This document shows positions 7,814-15,871 of a stretch of DNA of 64,000 bases, one piece after another; the first letter of the stretch is position 1, and each line of letters starts with the position of its first letter. This DNA is from UBA7803 sp963822255 (GTDB lineage Bacteria; Pseudomonadota; Gammaproteobacteria; Pseudomonadales; Azotimanducaceae). The notes under the pieces are model-generated. The model was given only the letters and a program-made list of their open reading frames with translations. It made no database searches and was not told the origin of the DNA. The DNA is taken from positions 372,001 to 436,000 of the forward strand of contig CAWGGV010000008.1 of assembly GCA_963822255.1 (NCBI GenBank), read 5' to 3'. Position numbers and translations under genes: made by a program.

Positions 7814-8710
7814 TCAGGCGCTGGTTGCAGATGCCACGGTACCGGCGGCTCGCAACGGCGCCAGCGGTTCGTCCGCCGCATGCATCCCCAGCGCCAGCAT
7901 CGCCAGCAGCGCGAAGTAGCAGACGGCGATCGCACGGCGCTTTGCTGCTGGCACGTCGTAGTACGCCGGGTGCGGTCCGCGCAGCCGGCTGCCCAGAGTG
8001 AACAGGCCGAGCAGCAGAATCAGCAACAGGATCGGCGACCAGGTCAGCAGAAACACGGCGATACCGACGGCATAGCCGGCAGCCCACAACCAGCGGCTGA
8101 CCACGCCGACGATGCGGCCCCCGTCGAGTGGGCTCACCGGAATGAGGTTGAACAGATTGATCAGAAAGCCGGTGGATGCGAGCGCGTACCAGAACAGCGA
8201 TCCGGTGAGCCAGGCGACCACCAGGCAGACGAACGCCCCTGCGCTCCCCAGCACCGGACCGCCGATGCCAACGAGGGCTTCCACGTAAGCGTCCCGGGGC
8301 ATCTCCTTCATGGCGATCACCGCGCCGACGAACGGGATGAACACCGGCGCGCCGGCCCGCAGGCCCTGCTGCTGCATCACCAGCCCGTGGCCGAGCTCGT
8401 GAACCAGGATCAACAGCACCAGCCCGATAGCGAACGGTATGCCGAAGAACAGCCCGTAGGCCCACACCGACACCACCATGGTGACCAGGGTGCCGAGCTT
8501 GGTGAACTTGATCAGTGGAATCAGCAGTTTCAGCTTGCCGAGCAGGAACACGGCGGCCGCGGCCAGCGGCGCCAGCGCGCCCCATCGGCGCGACCGCACA
8601 GGATTCGCCCCGGGCACGCCGGCCCTTACCGGCCCGGACGCATGATGGCGCATCACCGCCTGCAGGTTGCGCAGCCGCCGCTCGTCGGCGCGCTCGTTGG
8701 TGTCGCTCAT
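7814..8710 (-). CDS. Site-2 protease family (M50) intramembrane metalloprotease
   Basis: A 298-residue multi-spanning M50 peptidase. Zinc ligands are in HELGH (104-108, within LVLLILVHELGHGL) and the Asp of PLDGG (about 194-198, following NLIPVSP), both inside hydrophobic helices as in RseP/SpoIVFB-type enzymes. No PDZ domain is visible, so it is closer to the small S2P group than to RseP. The N-terminal ~45 residues are basic and cytoplasmic-looking. Its ATG overlaps the stop of the upstream zinc-ribbon membrane protein by 4 bp (ATGA), so the two are co-translated and probably act together. The start at 8710 is chosen because of that overlap. Substrate unknown. Confidence 0.88.
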   Translation of the reverse strand: MSDTNERADERRLRNLQAVMRHHASGPVRAGVPGANPVRSRRWGALAPLAAAAVFLLGKLKLLIPLIKFTKLGTLVTMVVSVWAYGLFFGIPFAIGLVLLILVHELGHGLVMQQQGLRAGAPVFIPFVGAVIAMKEMPRDAYVEALVGIGGPVLGSAGAFVCLVVAWLTGSLFWYALASTGFLINLFNLIPVSPLDGGRIVGVVSRWLWAAGYAVGIAVFLLTWSPILLLILLLGLFTLGSRLRGPHPAYYDVPAAKRRAIAVCYFALLAMLALGMHAADEPLAPLRAAGTVASATSA

Positions 8711-9336
8711 GTCAACGACCCCGGCAGCCGGACCGGCGCAGGAATCTTCCAGGCTTCGTAGAGCACGATGGCCAGAAACACCAGATCCATGAGATCGAAG
8801 CCGAGCTTGACGACGTTGACGAACAGCGCCGGACCGGGCAGCCACGGCAGAGCGACGGTACTACCCTGCGCCGCCATGGCGTGAACGATGAGGCTGCGGT
8901 CGACCAGGTAGGAGGCATAGAAGAACGCGATGACCGCGATGATCGCCGACAGCACCTGCAGGCCGGAGTGACGTTTACCGCCGCAGAGCATCACCACGCC
9001 CTTGCCGACGCCAAAGCCGATGACCACGGCCACCAGGCCGAAGGCGATGCCGGTCACTACGGTGAACCCCCACCACAGCAGCACGCCCGCCGCGCCGCCC
9101 AGCAACCCACCCGCAGCCGCCAGTGACCAGTTGACGTCCTGTCCGAGCGCTGCGGCGGCCCTTTGCAGCTCGGCGGTGAGGCGGTCGAAGCACTCGCGGC
9201 AGAAGACGCCGCCGTCGGTGCGTTCATGATCCTGGCCGGCGACGATCGGCTTGCCGCATTCGGCACAGACGCTGGGGTCCGCTGCCGCTTCGGCCGCTGC
9301 GGCGATGGACCCCTGGGCACCGGTCTCCTTGATCAT
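8707..9336 (-). CDS. Zinc-ribbon membrane protein, partner of site-2 protease
   Basis: A 209-residue protein with an N-terminal treble-clef or B-box-like zinc ribbon (Cys24, Cys27 in CAECG and Cys46, Cys49 in CREC), a glycine-rich helix pair around 70-115, and two further hydrophobic helices around 125-145 and 170-195. The zinc ribbon is expected on the cytoplasmic side. I do not recognise a named family beyond the zinc-ribbon/TM layout. It is the first gene of a two-gene unit with the M50 protease and overlaps it by 4 bp. A role as substrate, adaptor or regulator of the protease is inference from linkage only. Confidence 0.7.
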   Translation of the reverse strand: MIKETGAQGSIAAAAEAAADPSVCAECGKPIVAGQDHERTDGGVFCRECFDRLTAELQRAAAALGQDVNWSLAAAGGLLGGAAGVLLWWGFTVVTGIAFGLVAVVIGFGVGKGVVMLCGGKRHSGLQVLSAIIAVIAFFYASYLVDRSLIVHAMAAQGSTVALPWLPGPALFVNVVKLGFDLMDLVFLAIVLYEAWKIPAPVRLPGSLT

Positions 9337-9495
9337 CGTTCTTCCCTGCTACCAACCTACGGGATGATACAGGAGTCGCCGGCGCCCGTTGGTACCGCCA
9401 AGACCCACCATTCCTGTGACGCCGATTACGGTTTCACTGACATTCAGCCCCTATGCTGCAGTGAGGACAGCCATATCTGCGCACGGGAGGACGCC

Positions 9496-10122
9496 ATGCT
9501 GCGCCTGATCATCGCCACCGTCCCGGCGGTTCTGCTCGCCCTCGGTGGATGCGCGAGCCTCAGCAAGAGCCAATGCCTGGCCAGCGACTGGCAGACCATC
9601 GGCTACCGCGATGGCGTCGGCGGCGTCTCGAGCACCGCACTGTTGCGCCACCAGAACGCATGTGTGAAGCACGGCATCATTCCCGACCGCGAAGCCTACC
9701 TGGCGGGGTGGAACGAGGGTGTGCGACAGTTCTGCCAGCCGGCCAACGGATTTTCCGCGGGCGAGCATGGCGCCGGCTTCAGCAACGTCTGCCCGCCGGA
9801 CATGCAGAACGACTTCCACAGCGCCTACGAGGAAGGCCGCCGGCTGTACGTCGCACGCTCGGAGATCGCCGATCTCGAGCACGGGATCGAGGAGCGGGAA
9901 CAGCGGCTGCACGACGTCAAGGCGACGTTGGCCGGCATTGCCGCGGGGCTGCTCGACAGCGACTCGACGACCGCCGACCGCGCGCAGATGCTCATCAACG
10001 CCAAGGATCTGGCCGAGGAACAAGGCAAGCTGCAATCGGAGATCGAGGATCTGAAGGCCCAGGTGGCCGTCAAGACTCAGCAGCTCGAGCAGCTTCAGCA
10101 GTCGCTGGCGTCCTCTGGCTGA
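9496..10122 (+). CDS. DUF2799 domain-containing lipoprotein
   Basis: A 208-residue lipoprotein with a signal peptide ending in a lipobox LGGC (Cys18 acylated). Residues ~25-115 form the DUF2799 domain: WQTIGYRDGVGG, a conserved Cys, YLAGWNEGVRQFC, NGFSAGEHG and a second Cys before PPDMQ. The C-terminal half (~115-208) is a long charged helix rich in Glu and Gln, predicted coiled coil. It probably sits in the periplasm attached to the outer membrane; function unknown. The start at 9496 leaves a normal signal peptide, while upstream in-frame starts would not. Convergent with the quinone reductase. Confidence 0.87.
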   Translation: MLRLIIATVPAVLLALGGCASLSKSQCLASDWQTIGYRDGVGGVSSTALLRHQNACVKHGIIPDREAYLAGWNEGVRQFCQPANGFSAGEHGAGFSNVCPPDMQNDFHSAYEEGRRLYVARSEIADLEHGIEEREQRLHDVKATLAGIAAGLLDSDSTTADRAQMLINAKDLAEEQGKLQSEIEDLKAQVAVKTQQLEQLQQSLASSG

Positions 10123-10186
10123 CGGCTCCTGAATCGCAGCCGTCTGGGCCGCGGACCGCTCGGGCCCATCTGGCGTTTCAGAGCCG
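10123..10186. terminator. Nested hairpin between convergent genes
   Basis: CGGCTC (10123-10128) pairs with GAGCCG (10181-10186), and TGGGCC (10145-10150) pairs with GGCCCA (10163-10168) inside it. The structure fills the whole gap between the convergent DUF2799 and oxidoreductase genes. No T-run is present, so it is only a candidate bidirectional terminator. Confidence 0.35.
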
Positions 10187-11113
10187 TCAGGCGACCTTGA
10201 TGACCAGCTTGCCCCGCACGTGGCTGTCGCGCAGCCGCTGCTCGGCGTCCGGCACGCGATCCAGCGGAAACGTCTCCTGCACGGTGACGCGAACGCGGCC
10301 TTCATCGATCAGCCGGGCGATCTCGGCCAGCTCGCGCCCATTCGGCTGCACCAGGAAGCCGATTCCCTCGGCATCGCGCTCGTCGGCGTCTGCGGGCTCA
10401 CCCAGGGTCGAGACCATGACCCCACCCGGCTTCAGCACCTGCCAGGAACGCTGCTGAGTTTCGCCGCCGACCAGATCCAGCACGAGATCCACATCGCTCA
10501 CCTGTGCTTCGAATTGCTCGTGGTAATCGATGACCCGATCGGCGCCGAGCTCGCGGACGAACTCGAGATCGTCGCCGGATGCAGTGGCAATGACCTCGGC
10601 GCCGCGCACCTTGGCGAACTGCACGGCATAGTGGCCGACGCCGCCCCCGCCGCCGTGGATCAGCACCCGCTGGCCCGCCTGCAGTTCTCCATAGTCGAAC
10701 AGCCCCTGCCAGGCGGTGAGGCCGGCCAGCGGCACCGCCGCGGCATGGACGTAGTCCAGGGTGTCGGGCTTCGAAGCCGCAGTCTCGGCGGGAATCGCCA
10801 CTTGCTCGGTGAACGCGCCGCGATTGTTGGGCAGCAGCGCGTAGACGTCGTCGCCGGGTGTGAAGTCTCCGACTCCGCTGCCGCAGACTTCCACACGGCC
10901 GGCGATGTCACGGCCGAGGATGATCGGCAGATCGTCCTCGGTCACCGGCGGGTACTGACCGGTGCTGGTCTTGTAGTCGACGGGGTTCACGCTGGCCGCA
11001 TACACCCGCACCAGCAGCTCGCCGGTACCCGGCTCGGGCACCGGGACGGGCTCCTCACGCATGACTTCCGGACCGCCGAAACTCGACACCCGTACTGCTT
11101 TCATTGTCGCCAT
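10187..11113 (-). CDS. Zinc-independent NADP-dependent alcohol dehydrogenase / quinone oxidoreductase
   Basis: A 308-residue MDR-superfamily oxidoreductase of the quinone reductase branch. The GroES-like N-terminal domain contains YAASVNPVDYK, and the catalytic domain has a glycine-rich GGGGGVGHYAVQFAK nucleotide site near residue 155 and ADRVIDYHEQF. The cysteines that bind structural zinc in classical ADHs are missing, as expected for NADPH:quinone reductases. It starts at 11113 after a GGGAG ribosome-binding site; a second in-frame ATG three codons on is the alternative. It follows the nqr operon on the same strand, with the repeat array between, but shares no evident function with it. Confidence 0.9.
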   Translation of the reverse strand: MATMKAVRVSSFGGPEVMREEPVPVPEPGTGELLVRVYAASVNPVDYKTSTGQYPPVTEDDLPIILGRDIAGRVEVCGSGVGDFTPGDDVYALLPNNRGAFTEQVAIPAETAASKPDTLDYVHAAAVPLAGLTAWQGLFDYGELQAGQRVLIHGGGGGVGHYAVQFAKVRGAEVIATASGDDLEFVRELGADRVIDYHEQFEAQVSDVDLVLDLVGGETQQRSWQVLKPGGVMVSTLGEPADADERDAEGIGFLVQPNGRELAEIARLIDEGRVRVTVQETFPLDRVPDAEQRLRDSHVRGKLVIKVA

Positions 11114-11188
11114 ACTGCATCTCCCGATTAGCGAAAAAGGGGCGGACCCAAGGGAGTGCATGATGTATGCCACGGAGTGGGAGCAGGA

Positions 11189-11304
11189 GTCGCGACCGGG
11201 AGGTCGCTCCCACAGCGGAATCAGTGGGAGTCGCGACCGGGAGGTCGCTCCCACAGCGGAATCAGTGGGAGTCGCGACCGGGAGGTCGCTCCCACAGGGA
11301 ATCA
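11189..11304. repeat. REP-like palindromic repeat array (3 copies, 41-bp period)
   Basis: Three near-identical units start at 11189, 11230 and 11271. Each carries GCGACC-GGGA-GGTCGC, a 6-bp stem closed by a GGGA tetraloop, framed by an outer pair GTGGGA/TCCCAC. The spacer cagcggaatca joins units. The last copy contains the nqrF stop codon (11302-11304) in its spacer. Arrays of this kind are usually REP/BIME-type elements spread by RAYT transposases; none is in this window. Confidence 0.85.
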
Positions 11305-12531
11305 GCCGCCGAAGTCGTCCAGCAGGATGTTCTCCGGCTCGACGCCGAGGTCTTCGAGCATCTGCAGCACCGCGGCGACCATCGGCGGTGGTCCACAGAG
11401 GTAATACTCACAGTCCTCGGGGGCCGGATGCTCCTTCAGGTACTGGTCGAAGACCACCTGGTGAATGAAGCCGGTGTGGCCGTCCCAGTTGTCCTCGGGC
11501 AACGGGTCCGAGAGCGCGACGTGCCACTGGAAGTTGTCGTTTTCCCGGGCCAGCTCTTCGAATTCGTCCTCGTAGAACATCTCGCGCAGGCTGCGGGCCC
11601 CGTACCAGTAGCTCATCTTCGTCTTGCGGCCCTTGCGCTTGATCTCGTCGAAGATCTGCGAGCGCAGGGGCGCCATACCGGCGCCGCCGCCGATCCAGAT
11701 CTTCTCGGCGTCGGTGTCCTTGACGAAGAAGTCGCCGTAGGGCCCGAACACGGTGAGCTTGTCGCCGGGCCGGAGCTTGAACGTGTACGACGACATCTTG
11801 CCGGGCGGCACGTCCATGCCCGGCGGCGGCGAAGCGATGCGGATGTTGAACTTGAGGATGCCCTTCTCCGCGGGATAGTTCGCCATGGAGTAGGCGCGGA
11901 TGGTGGTCTCGTCGACCACGCTTCGGTGCTGCCAGACGTTGAAGCGGTCCCAGTCGCCGTGGAACTGCTCCTCGACGTCGATCTCCTTGTAGTCCATCTC
12001 GTAGGGCGGAATCTCGAGTTGGACATAGCCGCCGGCGCGGAAGTCTACGTTGGCACCTTCCGGAAGCTTCAGGTTCAGCTCCTTGATGAAGGTGGCCACG
12101 TTGGGATTCGAGACCACCTCACACTCCCACCGTTCTACACCGATGGCATCCTCGGGAATCTGGATCTTCATGTCCTGCTTGACCGCCACCTGGCAGGACA
12201 GGCGCCAGTTCTCGCGGATCTCGCCGCGGGTGAAGTGGCTCTCCTCCGTAGACAGGATGCTGCCGCCGCCTTCCAGCACGCGACACCTGCACTGCGCGCA
12301 GGTACCGCCGCCGCCGCAGGCGCTGGCGAGAAAGATGCCCTTGCTGGCGAGCGTCCCCAGCAACTTGCCGCCGGCCGGCACCACCACCGATTTGTCGGGG
12401 TCTTCGTTGATCCGGATGGTAACGTCGCCGCTGGACACCAGTCGGGTCCGCGCCACCAGAATGAACGCCACCAGGAGCAGCACGATCCCGGTGAACATGA
12501 CCACGCCCAGCAGAATGGTGGTGTCAATCAT
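11302..12531 (-). CDS. nqrF: Na+-translocating NADH:quinone reductase subunit F
   Basis: The 409-residue NADH-oxidising entry subunit of Na+-NQR. An N-terminal transmembrane helix (~5-28) anchors it. A plant-type [2Fe-2S] ferredoxin domain follows, with ligands Cys72, Cys78, Cys81 and Cys113. The C-terminal FAD/NADH-binding reductase domain contains RAYSMANYP (FAD), IGGGAGMAPLRSQ (NADH) and the terminal YYLCGPPPM and LLDDFGG. It accepts hydride from NADH and passes electrons to the membrane core. It is the last gene of the operon, 10 bp after nqrE, and its stop codon lies in the REP-like array. Confidence 0.98.
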   Translation of the reverse strand: MIDTTILLGVVMFTGIVLLLVAFILVARTRLVSSGDVTIRINEDPDKSVVVPAGGKLLGTLASKGIFLASACGGGGTCAQCRCRVLEGGGSILSTEESHFTRGEIRENWRLSCQVAVKQDMKIQIPEDAIGVERWECEVVSNPNVATFIKELNLKLPEGANVDFRAGGYVQLEIPPYEMDYKEIDVEEQFHGDWDRFNVWQHRSVVDETTIRAYSMANYPAEKGILKFNIRIASPPPGMDVPPGKMSSYTFKLRPGDKLTVFGPYGDFFVKDTDAEKIWIGGGAGMAPLRSQIFDEIKRKGRKTKMSYWYGARSLREMFYEDEFEELARENDNFQWHVALSDPLPEDNWDGHTGFIHQVVFDQYLKEHPAPEDCEYYLCGPPPMVAAVLQMLEDLGVEPENILLDDFGG

Positions 12532-12541
12532 TGCGACTTCC

Positions 12542-13153
12542 TCAGATGTCGATACCGCCGAACGACATGAAGCACATGCTGATCAGCCCGACCGAGATGA
12601 ACGTGATTCCGAGGCCGCGCAGGCCCTCCGGCACGTCGCTGTACTTGAGCTTCTCGCGTACGCCGGCCAGTGCCGTGATGGCGAGCGCCCAGCCAACGCC
12701 GGCGCCGAGACCGAACACCGTGCTTTCGCCGAACGTGTAATCCCGCTCCTCCATGAACAGCGTGGCGCCGAGAATGGCGCAGTTCACCGTGATCAGCGGC
12801 AGGAAGATGCCGAGCGCGTTGTAGAGAAACGGCACGAACCGGTCGAGCACCATCTCGAGGACCTGCACCACGGCGGCGATGACCCCGATGTACGACAGCA
12901 GCCCGAGGAAGGAAAGGTCTACATCGGGAAAGCCGGCCCAGGCCAGAGCCCCTTGCTTCAGCAGGTGAGTGAGGATCAGGTTGTTCACCGGAACCGTCAC
13001 CGCCAATACCACGGTCACCGCGATGCCGAGACCGACCGCAGTGGAGATCCTCTTCGAGATGGCAATGAACGTGCACATCCCCAGGAAGAAGGTGAGCGCC
13101 ATGTTCTCGATGAACACGGCGCGAATGAACAGGCCGAGATATTGCTCCAACAC
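12542..13153 (-). CDS. nqrE: Na+-translocating NADH:quinone reductase subunit E
   Basis: A 203-residue integral membrane subunit with six hydrophobic helices. The family hallmarks are GLFIRAVFIENMALTFFLG at the N-terminus and VNCAILGATLFMEERDY in the middle, where the Cys helps bind the intramembrane iron centre shared with NqrD. I place the start at GTG 13153, which overlaps the nqrD stop by one base (TAGTG) and has AAGGAGG seven bases upstream; a TTG one codon on is the alternative. A longer ORF upstream is nqrD sequence in another frame. Confidence 0.96.
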   Translation of the reverse strand: MLEQYLGLFIRAVFIENMALTFFLGMCTFIAISKRISTAVGLGIAVTVVLAVTVPVNNLILTHLLKQGALAWAGFPDVDLSFLGLLSYIGVIAAVVQVLEMVLDRFVPFLYNALGIFLPLITVNCAILGATLFMEERDYTFGESTVFGLGAGVGWALAITALAGVREKLKYSDVPEGLRGLGITFISVGLISMCFMSFGGIDI

Positions 13154-13818
13154 TACATGGCCTCCTTGTACTGCAGATTGGGGGCGATTTCGTACTCGGG
13201 CTCTTCCACCTGCTCGGGCCGCCACGAACGCAGCGCCCAGATGAACAAGCCGATGATGAAGAAGGCGCTCGGCGCCAGCAGCATCAGCCCGTTCGGGTAG
13301 TACCAACCGCCGTCGGCCACCCGGGGCAGCAACTGATAGCCGAACAAGCTGCCCGAGCCCAGCGGCTCACGTATCAGCGCCACGGCGAGCAGCATGACCG
13401 AGTAGCCGGCCGCGGTGCCGAAGCCGTCCAGCGCGGAGAGCCAGGGCGGGTTCTGCATGGCGAAGGCCTCGGCACGGCCCATGACGATGCAATTGGTGAT
13501 GATCAGACCCACGAACACCGACAGGCTCTTGGAGATGTCGTAGGCGTAGGCCTGGAGGAACTGATCCACCACGATCACCAGCGAGGCGATGATGGTCATC
13601 TGCACGATGATGCGGATGCTGCTGGGTGCGCGGTTGCGCACCAGTGACACCGCAAAGTTCGACATGGTGGTCACGAAGATGACCGCCAGACACATGACCA
13701 CGGTGGTGGACATCCGCACCGTCACTGCCAGCGCCGAGCAGATCCCCAGCACCTGCAGTGCGATGGGATTGTTGTTGAAAATCGGATCGAGCAGTACTTC
13801 TCGCGGTGTTGCTGCCAT
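13153..13818 (-). CDS. nqrD: Na+-translocating NADH:quinone reductase subunit D
   Basis: A 221-residue membrane subunit paralogous to NqrE. Six helices are visible, with NNPIALQVLGICSALAVT near the N-terminus (Cys of the intramembrane Fe centre) and GLIITNCIVMGRAEAFAMQN mid-protein, the second conserved Cys. With NqrE it carries electrons across the membrane and lines part of the Na+ path. One-base overlap with nqrE and 21 bp after nqrC. Length is standard and no defects are seen. Confidence 0.97.
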   Translation of the reverse strand: MAATPREVLLDPIFNNNPIALQVLGICSALAVTVRMSTTVVMCLAVIFVTTMSNFAVSLVRNRAPSSIRIIVQMTIIASLVIVVDQFLQAYAYDISKSLSVFVGLIITNCIVMGRAEAFAMQNPPWLSALDGFGTAAGYSVMLLAVALIREPLGSGSLFGYQLLPRVADGGWYYPNGLMLLAPSAFFIIGLFIWALRSWRPEQVEEPEYEIAPNLQYKEAM

Positions 13819-13839
13819 AGTCTCCTTCCTTCCGCGCCG

Positions 13840-14692
13840 TCAGGCGGCAGATTTTCGCCGTCCGGCGGACGATTTCCGTAGATTGTCGAGAAACGGGCCG
13901 AAGCCGTGCTCACCCAGCCAGAACTGCACCAGATGCTGCACCCCGCGGGTGGTGAGGGTAGCCCCGGACAGGGCGTCCACCTGATACGCGGCCTCCGGGC
14001 TGCCGGCCGGTGCGCGGTTCTTGACGAGCTGCACCGCCACCTTGCCCTGCTCGTCGTAGAGCTTCACGCCGCGCCATTCGGCCTTCCACTTGGGATTGTC
14101 CACTTCACCGCCGAGGCCCGGGGTCTCTTTCTGAGAGTAGAAGCCGAGCCCGGCGATGGTATCGAGGTCGCCCTTGAGCGCCATGTAGCCGTAGAGCGTA
14201 CCCCACAGGCCATAGCCGCGCACCGGCAGGACGATGGTGTCGATCTTGCCCGCGTCGTTCCTGTGGAGGTAGACCTTGGAGATGTCCTCCCGCCGGCCGA
14301 TGGTGGCGATGTCCTCGGTCTCCGGCAGGTCGGTGGACGTGGCCGGATCTTTGGCGGCCTGGATCGGGTCGAAGCTCTGCGGGATTCACCTCGTCGGTGA
14401 ACTTGCCGGTCTTCAGGTTGACCGCGCGAACCTCGAACTCCTTGAACAGCTCCTCCACCCCGTGCCCCTGGGCGTCGACGGCCTTACCCTCGGGCAGCAT
14501 GCCGGCTGCCCGCAGAATGTTCTCCCGCTGGTCGTTCTTCTGATTGGCGAGTTGCTGGGGCTTGAGCATCACGGCTGCCGTGGACACCACGATGGAGCAC
14601 AGCAGGCACAGCACGACGGCCACCACCAGGACGTTCTTGAGGCTCTCCTTGTCGTAGTTGTGGCCGGCTTCGGATTCGTTCGCTTCAGACAC
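13840..14692 (-). CDS. nqrC: Na+-translocating NADH:quinone reductase subunit C (frameshifted)
   Basis: Two overlapping frames make up one NqrC. The N-terminal part (from 14692) has the single transmembrane helix (NVLVVAVVLCLLCSIVVST) and reads to about EVNP; the C-terminal part resumes as QSFDPIQAAKDP and runs to 13840. It contains GYGLWGTLYGYMALKGD and the flavinylation motif DALSGATLT, whose Thr carries covalent FMN. One extra G near 14380-14384 explains the break, and removing it restores about 283 codons. NqrC is essential to the complex and the rest of the operon is intact, so sequencing error is likelier than loss. It overlaps nqrB by 8 bp. The FMN would need ApbE, not in this window. 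Confidence 0.9.
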
Positions 14693-15869
14693 GAGCCAGT
14701 CTCCGTTTGACGTTGCGCTGGATCACCATGTAGTCGATGAGCGGCGCGAACAGATTGCCGAACAGAATCGCCAGCATCATCCCTTCCGGAAACGCCGGGT
14801 TCACCACACGGATCACCGCGCACATGAATCCGATGAGGACGCCGAACATGATGCGCCCCGGGTTCGTCATCGCGGCGGACACCGGATCGGTGGCCATGAA
14901 CACCGTGCCGAAGGCGAAGCCGCCCACCACCAGGTGCCAGTAGACGGGCATGGCGAACATGGGGTTGGTGGATTGGATGTTGTTGAAGACGAGCACCGTG
15001 CCGGCGAGCCCCAGCACGCAGCCCACCATGATGCGCCAGGAGGCGATGCCGGTGACCAGCAGAATGGCGGCGGCCACCAGAATCGCCACCACCGAGGTCT
15101 CGCCGAGGGAGCCCGCCTGGCTGCCGAGGAAGGCCTGCAGCCAGCTCACGCCGTAGTCTTCGCCGAGAGCGGCCTTGCCCAGCACCGTGGCCCGGGTGTA
15201 GCCGTCGACGGCCACCCACACCGAATCCCCCGACATCATCACCGGGTAGGCGAAGTACAGGAAGGCGCGCCCCACCAGAGCCGGATTCAGGAAGTTCTTG
15301 CCGGTGCCGCCGAACACTTCCTTACCGATGACGACGCCGAAGACGATGCCGATGGCGGCAAGCCAGAGCGGAATGGTCGGCGGCAAGGTCAGGGTGAACA
15401 GAATGCTGGTGACGAAGAAGCCCTCGTTGACCTCGTGGCCGCGCTTGGAGGCGAACAGCACCTCGAAGGCGATGCCGGCGGCGAACACCACCACGTACAG
15501 GGGCAGCAGGTAAGCGAGGCCGTAGACCATGCAGTCCCACACGCTCGCCGGGTCGTAGCCGGACAGCGCCCCGACGATCACCCCGCGCCAGTTGCCGAGC
15601 TCGGCGATGCCCGCTGACTGCATGGCCATCAGCGCCTGGTGACCGGCCACGTAGGCGCCCACCAGCCCCGGGATCCAGGCCGCCGCCCACACCGTCATCA
15701 TGATGCGCTTCAGGTCCAGGCCGTCACGCACGTGCGAGGCGCCCGCCGTCACGGAACCCGGCGTGTACAGCGCGGTATCGATGGCCTCGTAGGCGGGATA
15801 CAGCGCATGCAGTCGCCCCCCCTTCTCGAACTGGGGTGCAACGCGATCCATGAACGAGCGCAGACTCAT
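14685..15869 (-). CDS. nqrB: Na+-translocating NADH:quinone reductase subunit B
   Basis: The 394-residue largest membrane subunit of Na+-NQR, with about ten hydrophobic helices. It binds covalent FMN on a threonine and also holds riboflavin and the quinone site. The flavinylation region reads VDGYTRATVLGKAALGE, keeping the D-G-x-(S/T)-x-A-T pattern, and the conserved GHEVNEGFFVTSILFTLTLP and FFGGTGKNFLNPAL-type segments are present. It starts 2 bp after nqrA and overlaps nqrC. No anomalies; length is slightly below the Vibrio homologue. Confidence 0.97.
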   Translation of the reverse strand: MSLRSFMDRVAPQFEKGGRLHALYPAYEAIDTALYTPGSVTAGASHVRDGLDLKRIMMTVWAAAWIPGLVGAYVAGHQALMAMQSAGIAELGNWRGVIVGALSGYDPASVWDCMVYGLAYLLPLYVVVFAAGIAFEVLFASKRGHEVNEGFFVTSILFTLTLPPTIPLWLAAIGIVFGVVIGKEVFGGTGKNFLNPALVGRAFLYFAYPVMMSGDSVWVAVDGYTRATVLGKAALGEDYGVSWLQAFLGSQAGSLGETSVVAILVAAAILLVTGIASWRIMVGCVLGLAGTVLVFNNIQSTNPMFAMPVYWHLVVGGFAFGTVFMATDPVSAAMTNPGRIMFGVLIGFMCAVIRVVNPAFPEGMMLAILFGNLFAPLIDYMVIQRNVKRRLARV

Positions 15870-15871
15870 TC

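Noticed and set aside
11189..11304. Possible CRISPR array
   Set aside because: Only three copies, spacers identical, each unit an internal palindrome; this fits REP elements, not CRISPR.
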